From Actinomycetes bacterium (GTDB lineage: Bacteria; Actinomycetota; Acidimicrobiia; Acidimicrobiales; Bog-793), in assembly GCA_021823365.1 (NCBI GenBank), contig JAKAOD010000102.1, forward strand, positions 1 through 8,825: a stretch of DNA of 8,825 nt, given 5' to 3'. The number at the start of each line of letters is the position of its first letter. Position 1 is the stretch's first letter. The translations under genes were made by a program, and so were the position numbers. This document shows positions 1-6,439 of the stretch, piece by piece. The notes beneath the pieces were generated by a model, which worked only from the letters and a program-made list of their open reading frames with translations, did not search any database and was not told the DNA's origin.

Positions 1-92
1 AGGACATGATCCCGGCCTACAAGATCATCAACGGCACCATGCCCCCGGCGAACGTGATCGCCGCGGTGAAGGCAGCCGTCGGTCTGCACTGA
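1..92 (+). CDS. 3' end of an unidentified gene, possibly a sugar-binding protein
   Basis: Only the last 29 codons are visible, in the frame whose codons start at position 3, ending with TGA at 90-92. The visible tail includes the stretch PAYKIINGTMPP and a short alanine/valine-rich helix ending in GLH. The reading is coding-like, with G or C at nearly all third positions. The gene lies just upstream of a sugar ABC permease on the same strand and is followed by a strong hairpin. In operons of this kind the exported substrate-binding protein often sits here, so that identity is possible, but the visible tail does not prove it. It could equally be an enzyme of the same pathway. The 5' end lies outside the window. 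Confidence 0.6.
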   Translation, partial: DMIPAYKIINGTMPPANVIAAVKAAVGLH

Positions 93-97
93 GTGCG

Positions 98-137
98 GGC
101 TGGGGCGCGCGACGCGGAACCGCCGCGCGCCCCAGCC
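98..137 (+). terminator. Strong intercistronic hairpin (14-bp perfect stem)
   Basis: The left arm GGCTGGGGCGCGCG (98-111) is the exact reverse complement of the right arm at 124-137, with a 12-base loop in which GCGG (114-117) can pair with CCGC (120-123). It starts six bases after the upstream stop codon and lies about 80 bases before the permease start. No T-run follows the right arm, so it is not a canonical intrinsic terminator. It could act as a partial terminator, as an RNA-stability element protecting the upstream message, or both. Such elements between a binding-protein gene and its permease genes are known to lower expression of the latter, as with the malE-malF intergenic region. 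Confidence 0.7.
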
Positions 138-215
138 GCGCTGCTGACCCGCGGTTCTCGCCACAGCCCGCCACCAGAGTGCGGCCGCCCGACGATCTAC
201 CGAGTGAAAGTGCAC

Positions 216-1241
216 ATGAGAGCAACCGGACTGCTGCTCGATCCCTCCAAGAAGAGGGGCAACGCGCCAAGCGCGCCTGACGCGGCGCGACCTCGCCGCC
301 TCAGCGCGCGCCTCGGCACCCAGGGCGCGATCTATGCCCTGTTTCTCGTCACGATCGTCGCGTTCTCGATCTGGGCGCCGAGCTTCGCGACGGTGGCGTC
401 GCTTAAGAACATTGCCCGCGACGCGGCGCCGACCTGCGTCGTCTCGGTCGGCATGACCTTTGTGATCATCGCCGCGGAGATCGACCTCTCGGTCGCGTCG
501 ACGATCAGCCTCGCCGGCCTTGTCACCGCGGTGGTGCTCAGCGAGCCGGGAGTTCCCTGGCCCGTGGCCGTGCTCGCCGGGCTCGCGATCGGCGCCGGGA
601 TCGGCGCCGTCAACGGGTTCCTCGTCGGCTACGTCGGCGTCCCGTCCTTCCTCGTGACGCTCGGCAGCCTCGAAGCGGTCGGGGCGATCGCGCTCATGGC
701 GACCAGCACCTTGTCCGAGCCGATCACCTCGACCGGCTTCCTCGACGTCTTCGGGCCTGGGTCTTTCCTCTCGGTGCCCCTCACGGGGTGGTGGGCGATC
801 GCCGCCGCGCTCCTCGGAGGCTACGTGCTCCACGGGAGCCGCTTCGGCCGCTGGGTCTTCGCCGTCGGTGACAGCCGCAACGCCGCACGGTACGCCGGGA
901 TCGGCAAGACGCGGGTGCTCATCACGGTCTTCGTGACCGCCGGCGTGCTCGCCGCCTTGACGGGGATCCTGCTCGCCGGGCGCACGACGAGCGGGGACCC
1001 GACCGCCGGGACCGACATGGAGCTGTCGGCGATCGCCGCGGTGATCCTCGGCGGGACCGACCTCTTCGGCGGCAGCGGCACGATCATCGGCACGGTCGTC
1101 GGCGCGCTGTTCCTCACAGCGATCCAGGTCGGCCTCATCCTGCTCGGCGCCTCCGGGCAGCTGCAGACCCTCGTCACCGGGGCCATCATCATGGTCGTCG
1201 TCACGCTGAGCTCGATCGCGAACCGGAGCGCGGCTCGATGA
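216..1241 (+). CDS. RbsC-type sugar ABC transporter permease
   Basis: This 341-residue inner-membrane permease belongs to the branched-chain/CUT2 sugar family (BPD_transp_2), which forms the channel of ribose-, xylose- and galactofuranose-type importers. Family landmarks appear in order: a hydrophobic segment near residues 38-54; EIDLSV at 88-93 (GIDLSVG in most relatives); AVNGFLVGYVGVPSFLVTLG at 131-150; GRWVFAVGDSRNAARYAGI at 211-229 on the cytoplasmic coupling loop; and ELSAIAAVILGGTDLFGG at 269-286, followed by the last membrane helices. The first 30 residues are polar and basic, as in an N-terminal cytoplasmic tail. The frame is open back to 93, but upstream codons (including GTG at 204 and 210) lie in or after the hairpin region and lack a ribosome site. 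ATG 216 has only a weak GAAAG five bases upstream. The stop overlaps the ATPase start (ATGA). The substrate cannot be read from a permease alone. Confidence 0.93.
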   Translation: MRATGLLLDPSKKRGNAPSAPDAARPRRLSARLGTQGAIYALFLVTIVAFSIWAPSFATVASLKNIARDAAPTCVVSVGMTFVIIAAEIDLSVASTISLAGLVTAVVLSEPGVPWPVAVLAGLAIGAGIGAVNGFLVGYVGVPSFLVTLGSLEAVGAIALMATSTLSEPITSTGFLDVFGPGSFLSVPLTGWWAIAAALLGGYVLHGSRFGRWVFAVGDSRNAARYAGIGKTRVLITVFVTAGVLAALTGILLAGRTTSGDPTAGTDMELSAIAAVILGGTDLFGGSGTIIGTVVGALFLTAIQVGLILLGASGQLQTLVTGAIIMVVVTLSSIANRSAAR

Positions 1242-2056
1242 GCGGGATCGACTCGCCACGGCCGGTGAGCACGGCGGCGGGTCCGATGGACGCTGAGCAG
1301 GTCGGAGAGGTTCCGGTCCTGGAGCTTCAGGGGATAAGCAAGCACTTCGGCGGCGTCGCGGCGTGCGATGCGATCGACCTCCGAGTCGACGCGCATGAGA
1401 TCGTCGCCGTCGTCGGCCACAACGGCGCAGGTAAGTCGACGCTGCTTCGGATCGTCTCTGGCGCCATGTCCCCCGATTCGGGGTCCATGCTCATGAGGGG
1501 CAAGCCCGTGCGACTGCGGAGCGTGCGCGACGCACGCTCGCACGGGATCGAGACCGTCCCCCAAGAGCTCGCCCTCGCCCCGAAGCTCGATGTCGCGGCA
1601 AACGTCTTCCTCGGACGAGAGCCACTCATGAGACCAGCGCTCTTTCGCCTGCTCTCGCGGCGCAAGATGGTGAGCGAGGCGCGCGAGCTCGTCGGCTCGC
1701 TCGGGGTGCAGATCCCCGACATGCGCGCGAAGGTCGGCTCGCTTTCGGGAGGCCAGCGCCAGGGGATCGCGATCGCCCGCGCCATCGGATGGGGCCGAAG
1801 CGTCGTCGTTCTCGACGAGCCGACCGCAGCCCTTGGCGTACAGGAGACCACCGAGGTCGAGCGCACGATGCTACGCATGCGCGAGCTCGGCCTCGGACTG
1901 CTGCTCGTGAGTCACGACCTCGACCAGGTCTTCCGAGTTGCCGACCGGGTCTACGTCCTCTACCACGGACGCGTCGTCGGCACGCTTCGTCCGAGCGAGG
2001 CAACCCACGACGCCGTCCTCGGCCTCATCACCGGGACCGCGCTGAGGGAGGCCTGA
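1238..2056 (+). CDS. Sugar ABC transporter ATP-binding protein, single NBD
   Basis: A 272-residue ATPase that would power the adjoining permease from the cytoplasmic side. All nucleotide-binding motifs are intact: Walker A GHNGAGKST (60-68), Q-loop glutamine 109 in VPQE, signature LSGGQ (169-173), Walker B VVVLDE (189-194, with catalytic Glu194) and switch His226 in VSHD. The D-loop reads AALG instead of SALD; PTAALG is common in the sugar branch, notably in FrcA-like proteins. There is one nucleotide-binding domain of usual length, unlike RbsA, XylG and AraG, which fuse two, so it presumably works as a homodimer. About 25 residues precede the domain. ATG 1238 overlaps the permease stop by four bases, indicating translational coupling; an internal ATG at 1286 is possible but less likely. 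Its own stop overlaps the next ATG (TGATG). Confidence 0.93.
   Translation: MSGIDSPRPVSTAAGPMDAEQVGEVPVLELQGISKHFGGVAACDAIDLRVDAHEIVAVVGHNGAGKSTLLRIVSGAMSPDSGSMLMRGKPVRLRSVRDARSHGIETVPQELALAPKLDVAANVFLGREPLMRPALFRLLSRRKMVSEARELVGSLGVQIPDMRAKVGSLSGGQRQGIAIARAIGWGRSVVVLDEPTAALGVQETTEVERTMLRMRELGLGLLLVSHDLDQVFRVADRVYVLYHGRVVGTLRPSEATHDAVLGLITGTALREA
2044..2051 (+). promoter_or_regulatory. Strong Shine-Dalgarno before the 31-codon ORF
   Basis: GAGGGAGG sits four bases before ATG 2056, inside the last codons of the ATPase gene. It is one of the best ribosome sites in the window and is the main reason to consider the small ORF at 2056-2151 translated. Part of the purine run could simply encode the Arg-Glu-Ala end of the ATPase. 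Confidence 0.5.
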
Positions 2057-2151
2057 TGCCCACTCCCCCCTTGCTCGAGCGGGCCAGCGTCGGACTGCCG
2101 CCCGTCGTCGCCGACGGCACGGACGCTCTCACGCGATGGAGGCAGCGATGA
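2056..2151 (+). CDS. Possible 31-residue ORF linking ATPase and binding-protein genes
   Basis: ATG 2056 shares its A with the ATPase stop (TGATG) and is preceded by GAGGGAGG at four bases. The frame runs 31 codons to TGA 2149-2151, which overlaps the binding-protein start in an ATGA. Codon third positions are strongly G/C, as in the neighbouring genes. The peptide begins MPTPPLLERA and ends TRWRQR. It has a proline-rich start, a basic end, no membrane segment and no signal peptide, and I do not recognise it. It may be a real small protein, a translational coupling device that carries ribosomes to the next start, or a chance open frame in a 91-base gap. It is too short to judge by composition alone. 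Confidence 0.4.
   Translation: MPTPPLLERASVGLPPVVADGTDALTRWRQR
2138..2142 (+). promoter_or_regulatory. Shine-Dalgarno fixing the binding-protein start
   Basis: GGAGG lies five bases before ATG 2148. It selects that ATG over the in-frame ATG at 2136, which has no ribosome site and overlaps this element. The choice removes four residues from the longest open frame and creates the ATGA overlap with the small upstream ORF. Confidence 0.75.
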
Positions 2152-3233
2152 CCAAGCAGGGATTCACGCCACCGCCGGAGGAACGTCAGGCCTTCGCCTC
2201 GCTCCTCTACCGACTGAGCGACAACCGGGTCCTCGGACGCGGTCCCCACGGGGAGCAGCCGACTCCAACCGGGGAGATCGGCCTCGGTCGGAGCGAGATC
2301 GAGCGGGTGCGCCGTCTTGGAGCGAGCGCCGCGATACTCATGCACTACGGCGGGAACGACTGGTCGCGTGCGCAGGTCGCGGGGCTGTCGAGCGAGCTTC
2401 AGACGATGGGGATCGCGGTTCGCGCCGTCACCGACGCGGGCTTCGACCCGAGACAGCAGGTCGCGGACATCGAGCGTGCACTCGCGCTCGGCTGCGATGT
2501 CATCTTCTCGATCCCAACCGATCCCGTGGTGACCGCCCCGGCCTACCGCAAGGCCTCGGCCGCCGGCGTGAAGCTCGTCTTCATGGACAACCTTCCAGAC
2601 CGCGCACGCGCCGGGATGGAGTACGTGAGTCTCGTCTCTGCCGACCACGTCGGCCTCGGCGTCGTGTCCGCGGATCTCATGGCCGAGGCGCTCGGTGGCG
2701 CCGGCGAGATCGGCCTCATCTTCCACGACGCGGACTTCTACTCGACGCGCCAGCGCCACGAGGCGTTCCGGGCGACGATCGCGAAGAACTACCTGCGCAT
2801 TGCCATCGTCGCCGAGGTCGGGGTCTCCGGCCCGGCCTTCGGCGCGGACGCCGAGTCGGCGGCGAGCGCGCTGCTCGAGGACCACCCGGGGCTGGGCGGG
2901 ATCTGGGCAGTCTGGGACGTCTTTGCCGAGGGGGTGGTCGCCGCGGCGCGGCGCGCCGGGCGAAGCGACCTCGTCGTCACCACCACCGACCTCGGCCTCG
3001 GGGTCGCGCTCGATCTCGCGCGCGGCGGGATCGTTGCCGGCGTCGCCGCGCAGCGCCCCTTCGACCAAGGCGTCGCCGAAGCCGAGCTCGCCGCCTACGG
3101 GCTGCTCGGCAAGCAGGCGCCGGCCTACGTCGCGCTGCCCGCACTCCCGGTGTCGCGCATGAGCGTCCTTCAGGCCTGGGAGTCCGTCTACCACGCCCCG
3201 CCGCCGACCGAGCTTCGGCAGGTGGCGGATTGA
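2148..3233 (+). CDS. Type I sugar-binding protein (Peripla_BP_4-like), no signal peptide
   Basis: A 361-residue protein with the type I periplasmic-binding-protein fold used by CUT2 sugar importers. The two Rossmann-like lobes start near residue 58. Family landmarks are AAILMHYGGNDWSRAQVAGL (61-80; GNDW is the first ligand loop), QQVADIERALA followed by VIFSIPTDP (118-126), VFMDN (144-148), STRQRHEAF (199-207), IWAVWD (252-257), TTTDLG (278-283) and AQRPFDQG (301-308). I recall close relatives in sugar ABC operons carrying the same AQRP-DQG and YVALPALPV tail. The odd point is the N-terminus: residues 1-55 are polar, with no hydrophobic core, twin-arginine motif or lipobox, so export is not visible. 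Either it is a cytoplasmic sensor-like variant or it is exported in an unseen way. Start ATG 2148 has GGAGG five bases upstream. The permease and ATPase neighbours suggest it recognises the same ligand. Confidence 0.88.
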   Translation: MTKQGFTPPPEERQAFASLLYRLSDNRVLGRGPHGEQPTPTGEIGLGRSEIERVRRLGASAAILMHYGGNDWSRAQVAGLSSELQTMGIAVRAVTDAGFDPRQQVADIERALALGCDVIFSIPTDPVVTAPAYRKASAAGVKLVFMDNLPDRARAGMEYVSLVSADHVGLGVVSADLMAEALGGAGEIGLIFHDADFYSTRQRHEAFRATIAKNYLRIAIVAEVGVSGPAFGADAESAASALLEDHPGLGGIWAVWDVFAEGVVAAARRAGRSDLVVTTTDLGLGVALDLARGGIVAGVAAQRPFDQGVAEAELAAYGLLGKQAPAYVALPALPVSRMSVLQAWESVYHAPPPTELRQVAD

Positions 3234-3243
3234 GCCCGCTGCA

Positions 3244-3252
3244 GAGGAGGAG
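3244..3252 (+). promoter_or_regulatory. Strong Shine-Dalgarno for the glycoside hydrolase
   Basis: GAGGAGGAG lies in the 28-base gap between the binding-protein stop and ATG 3262, nine bases before the start. This is the only junction from the permease onward that is not a stop/start overlap, so the hydrolase probably initiates translation independently. Confidence 0.65.
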
Positions 3253-3261
3253 AACGTCGCA

Positions 3262-5379
3262 ATGACCAGGTCCAGCGCGCCGAGTGCCGGGCGCGCCATC
3301 GTCGCCGAGGGACAGCAGCTGTCGGTCCACGGCGAGGCAAAGGCGCTCTACGCGGGTGCCGCACACTACTGGCGCCTCGACCGGGAAGCGTGGGAGCCCG
3401 TCGTCGACGCGGTGAAACGGCTTGGCTTCACGGCGATCTCCGTCTACATCCCCTGGGAGGTCCACGAGATCGCCCGCGGCGAGTTCTGTTTCGACGGCAA
3501 CCGCGACCTCGAGTCCTTCCTCTGCCTCGTCGAGGACAAGGGCCTCGACATCGTCGTGCGGCCCGGCCCGCAGATCAACGCCGAGCTGACCTGGTTCGGC
3601 TACCCCCGTCGCATCCTCACCGAGCGGCGCTATCACGCCCTCAATGCACGCGGGACCTCCGCCGTGCTCACCCAGGTACCCCGCCCGATCCCCGCGCTCT
3701 GCTATGCGGAGGAGGCGTTCATCGACGAGGTGGCGCTCTGGTACGACGCCATCTGCCCGATCCTTTCCCGTCACGCCTACCCGAAAGGCCGCCTGCTTGC
3801 CGCTCAGGTCGACAACGAGATGGCGTACTTCTTCCACGTGAATGCCTACGCGGCGGACTACCATCCGGCCTCCATCGCTTCGTACCGCGCGTTTCTCGAA
3901 GAGTGCTACGGCGAGCTCGACAAGTTGAACCACGTCTACGGCACGGCGTATCGGAGCTTCGGGGAGGTCGAGCCGCCGCGCCGCTTCGAGGCTCGCGAGC
4001 GACATGAGATCGTCGCCCATACCGACTGGGTCGCCTACCGGGAGCGGTACCTCCTCGACGCCATCGACCGCCTCGCGCGAATGCTTCGCGAGCGCGGCTT
4101 GTCCGACGTCGCCCTGTTCCACAACTACCCGCACCCTCTCGGCCCCGGAGGTGCCTCGTCGGGCTTCACGACGCCGTTCGCTCTGAGCGAGCTCGAGGAG
4201 CGGATCGACTTCGTCGGCTTCGACGTTTACTCGAGAAAGGAGCTTTACGACCATGTGAAGACCCTGCTCTCCTACGTCGTTGGCACCAGCCGTTTCCCCT
4301 ACGTCCCCGAGTTCATCGCCGGGGTCTGGCCGTGGTACCTGGACCCGGGTGACCTCTCCGACGGAGAGTTCGTGACCAAGGCCGGACTCATGCAGGGCAT
4401 CAAGGGCTTCAGTCGCTACATGCTCGTCGAGCGCGACCGCTGGCTCGACTCACCGATCCGCAGCGACGGAAGGATCCGCCCTGACCACGGCGAGATGTTT
4501 GCCCGCGCGAACGACGTAGCGATCGGCGAGAAGTTCGTCGAGCTTCGACGTGTGGCAAGCATCGTGCTGCTCGCCAACCGCGACTACGATCGCCTCGAGG
4601 CGGCAAGCGTCCTCGTCTCATTCCCTGGGGACTTCCTCGAGACGCCGAGCGGCTTCTCGGAGTACCCGTCTTTTCTCACCGTCTCGGAGCGACCGCTCGG
4701 CTTCGACCACCCGATCCAGGTCGCGAAGTCCGAGTGGTTTGCTGGCGCTGGCGCTGCACTGAGAAGCGCGGGACTCGCGTACCTGATCTCCGACACCGCG
4801 CTCGCCCCAGAGCGCCTCGCGACCTACGAGGTGGTGGTGGTGAGCTCGTTCGAGTTCATGGGACGCGAGCTGCAGCGCAAGCTCGTCCAATTCGCCGAGC
4901 AGGGTGGCGTCGTCGTGCTCGGTCCGAAGCTCCCGAGCCTCGATGAGCGGATGCAGCCGGACGAGACCCTGGCCGGCACGCTGCGTACGCGCCCCGCGGA
5001 GGTCGGCGCTGGCGGCTCGACCGTGTATGCCGTCGGTGGTGGTCGCGTTGTCCATGTCCCCGACGGCGAGGATCTGGTGGCCGCTCTCGAGGCGGCGATT
5101 GAGAGAAGAGCGATCGTTCGATTCCACCGCAATGACGTGCACCTGGATGTGACAATCCACGCGCCGGGGGACGGCGGAGCTCGTCGCCTCGTCTACGTCG
5201 CGAACCCGACCTCGGAGCCGATCTCCGCGGAGGTGAGCCTTTCGCCCGTGGTGCACTTCGTGCGCGAGGTGTGGGATGGGCGCGAGGTGAAGTCAGACAC
5301 CACGCTTCGCGACGAGCTTGCCCCCTACAGCGTCTCGATCTACGAGGCGCGCCTCGAAACGAAAAGTGGGGTGGGTTGA
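3262..5379 (+). CDS. Clan GH-A glycoside hydrolase, GH35/GH42-like beta-galactosidase
   Basis: A 705-residue retaining glycosidase with no signal peptide, so probably cytoplasmic. The N-terminal TIM barrel starts near residue 28 with AGAAHYWRLDREAW, then VYIPWEVHE (61-69) and VVRPGPQINAE (98-108), matching the GH35 pattern of SG-HY, Y-WN-HE and R-GPY-CAE. QVDNE at 182-186 supplies the probable acid/base Glu186; PEF at 349-351 supplies the probable nucleophile Glu350. The NE reads QVDNE rather than the QIENE of GH35, closer to GH42. Around residues 475-590 there is an alpha/beta segment resembling the GH42 trimerisation (GATase-like) domain, and roughly 610-705 looks like a beta-sandwich. The preferred substrate is probably a beta-galactoside, or another beta-glycoside, delivered by the upstream transporter. 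Its stop overlaps the next start (TGATG). The clan is secure; family and substrate are less so. Confidence 0.87.
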   Translation: MTRSSAPSAGRAIVAEGQQLSVHGEAKALYAGAAHYWRLDREAWEPVVDAVKRLGFTAISVYIPWEVHEIARGEFCFDGNRDLESFLCLVEDKGLDIVVRPGPQINAELTWFGYPRRILTERRYHALNARGTSAVLTQVPRPIPALCYAEEAFIDEVALWYDAICPILSRHAYPKGRLLAAQVDNEMAYFFHVNAYAADYHPASIASYRAFLEECYGELDKLNHVYGTAYRSFGEVEPPRRFEARERHEIVAHTDWVAYRERYLLDAIDRLARMLRERGLSDVALFHNYPHPLGPGGASSGFTTPFALSELEERIDFVGFDVYSRKELYDHVKTLLSYVVGTSRFPYVPEFIAGVWPWYLDPGDLSDGEFVTKAGLMQGIKGFSRYMLVERDRWLDSPIRSDGRIRPDHGEMFARANDVAIGEKFVELRRVASIVLLANRDYDRLEAASVLVSFPGDFLETPSGFSEYPSFLTVSERPLGFDHPIQVAKSEWFAGAGAALRSAGLAYLISDTALAPERLATYEVVVVSSFEFMGRELQRKLVQFAEQGGVVVLGPKLPSLDERMQPDETLAGTLRTRPAEVGAGGSTVYAVGGGRVVHVPDGEDLVAALEAAIERRAIVRFHRNDVHLDVTIHAPGDGGARRLVYVANPTSEPISAEVSLSPVVHFVREVWDGREVKSDTTLRDELAPYSVSIYEARLETKSGVG

Positions 5380-6191
5380 TGCTGCACGAGAACGTCCTCA
5401 TGAAGGACATCGACGTCAACCACTGGCGCAATCTCCAGGCGCTCGTCCTCGACTCGGCCAAGTCCAGGCGCCGCATCGTGGTCATCCACGACAACGGCGT
5501 CGTCGAGAAGCTGGCCCACTCCTCAGGTCTCCCAGTCAAGGGCGGCGTCGAACGGGTCGAGGATCCCCACTCCCTCGCCGCGCGGCTCTACCAGGCGAAC
5601 GCGGCAGATGTCGACTTCGTCGTTGTCTTCGAGCGACGCGCCGTCGACGAGTACTTTGGACGGGTCCAGTCGACCTGGACACCCGATGAAGACCTCGACG
5701 TCTTCGTCCACAGGACCTATGCACTCCTCGATGAGTATCAGGAGGGCATCGTCACGCACCCGCGCCCGGCCCGGGAAACGCTCGGGCTCCAGTGGCGGCT
5801 CGGCACCGGCTACGCCGAGGTCCAGGCGACAGTCGAGCGCCTCGTAGCACCCGGTACAACCGTCGTGTTCGGCGTCTTCGACGGCGGATTGCTCTGGACG
5901 ACGCTCATCCTCGGTTTCGACGACGAGCGTCGCATCGACGTCGTGACGACGGTCGATCCAGCGGAGATCGCGCCGGGCGGAGGACGAGAGGCGACTGCGA
6001 GCGAGGTCATCGCCTACGCCGAGGCCCGATGCCGTCGATGCTCGCTCGCCCTGTTCACCGGCTTGGCCGGCGCGCGCGCATTCCTCGCGGCGCCGCACAA
6101 GGGCGCAGTCCTTGCCGCACTCGGTGCCGAGGGCGAGCTCGCAGGCAGCCGGGTACCTGGTCCGCTCGCTGACCTGCTCGGTCCTGCTTGA
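5379..6191 (+). CDS. Conserved-looking protein of unknown function, 270 residues
   Basis: I cannot assign a function. The protein starts MLHENVLMKDIDVNHWRNLQ, has no signal peptide and no clear membrane helix, and is probably cytoplasmic. Residues 29-35 (RIVVIHD) and 79-85 (DFVVVFE) look like beta strands followed by acidic or polar turns. The middle (about 148-154 and 165-182) contains LGLQWRL and TTVVFGVFDGGLLWTTLI, and the C-terminal part is helical, with a CRRC pair at Cys218 and Cys221. ATG 5379 overlaps the hydrolase stop (TGATG), with a G-rich GGGGTGG five bases upstream; the frame is open upstream inside the hydrolase gene, but that stretch is its shadow. As last gene of the operon it is likely co-expressed with the hydrolase and transporter. 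A regulatory, accessory or enzymatic role in sugar use is inference from position only. Confidence 0.82.
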   Translation: MLHENVLMKDIDVNHWRNLQALVLDSAKSRRRIVVIHDNGVVEKLAHSSGLPVKGGVERVEDPHSLAARLYQANAADVDFVVVFERRAVDEYFGRVQSTWTPDEDLDVFVHRTYALLDEYQEGIVTHPRPARETLGLQWRLGTGYAEVQATVERLVAPGTTVVFGVFDGGLLWTTLILGFDDERRIDVVTTVDPAEIAPGGGREATASEVIAYAEARCRRCSLALFTGLAGARAFLAAPHKGAVLAALGAEGELAGSRVPGPLADLLGPA

Positions 6192-6439
6192 GGGCCGGGG
6201 CTTGTGTGCCCAGGCACTTCTCCGCTGACGCAGCTCGTCTTACCGCAATGCACGTGGTTGTAGCTGACGATCTGAATAGGTGCGACTGGAAGCGGACCGA
6301 CGACACTCTTGCGCTTGCACCAGGGAGCTCGACAGACATCGCGAAAGGCAATGAGCGAAACGAGAGGGCCGTCCTGCTGCGAAGAACAGCAGCAAGGCGG
6401 TCGATCGCCGCTAGCGACCCACGACAACCTCTCCCAGTT
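6192..6439. other. Spacer between convergent genes
   Basis: These 248 bases lie between the stop of the unknown protein (plus strand) and the stop of the M20 hydrolase (minus strand). I see no gene here. Open frames crossing it extend antisense into one of the neighbours and resemble nothing known. Small inverted repeats are present: GTGC/GCAC around 6206-6217, and a 6-bp CTGCTG/CAGCAG stem at 6374-6392 with a 7-base loop. Neither has a T-run, so no intrinsic terminator can be called. Base composition is somewhat less G/C-rich than in the sugar operon. Confidence 0.6.

Noticed and set aside
181..188. GCGGCCGC palindrome before the permease as an operator
   Set aside because: An eight-base GC palindrome is expected by chance in DNA of this composition and has no second half-site or promoter around it.
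93..215. Upstream extension of the permease frame from GTG 93
   Set aside because: This stretch holds the 14-bp hairpin, has no ribosome site at its start and encodes no permease-like sequence; family similarity begins well after residue 30 of the shorter form.
2028..3299. 423-codon minus-strand open frame opposite the binding-protein gene
   Set aside because: Its translation is charged and low in hydrophobic order, typical of the shadow of a GC-rich gene; the plus-strand frame has clear family motifs.
2977..4254. 425-codon minus-strand open frame opposite the hydrolase gene
   Set aside because: It crosses two well-supported plus-strand genes, resembles no known protein and ends in an arginine-rich run expected of an antisense frame.
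6374..6392. CTGCTG/CAGCAG hairpin as an intrinsic terminator
   Set aside because: The stem is only six pairs and is followed by AAGGCGG rather than a T-run; on the other strand it is also not followed by T residues.
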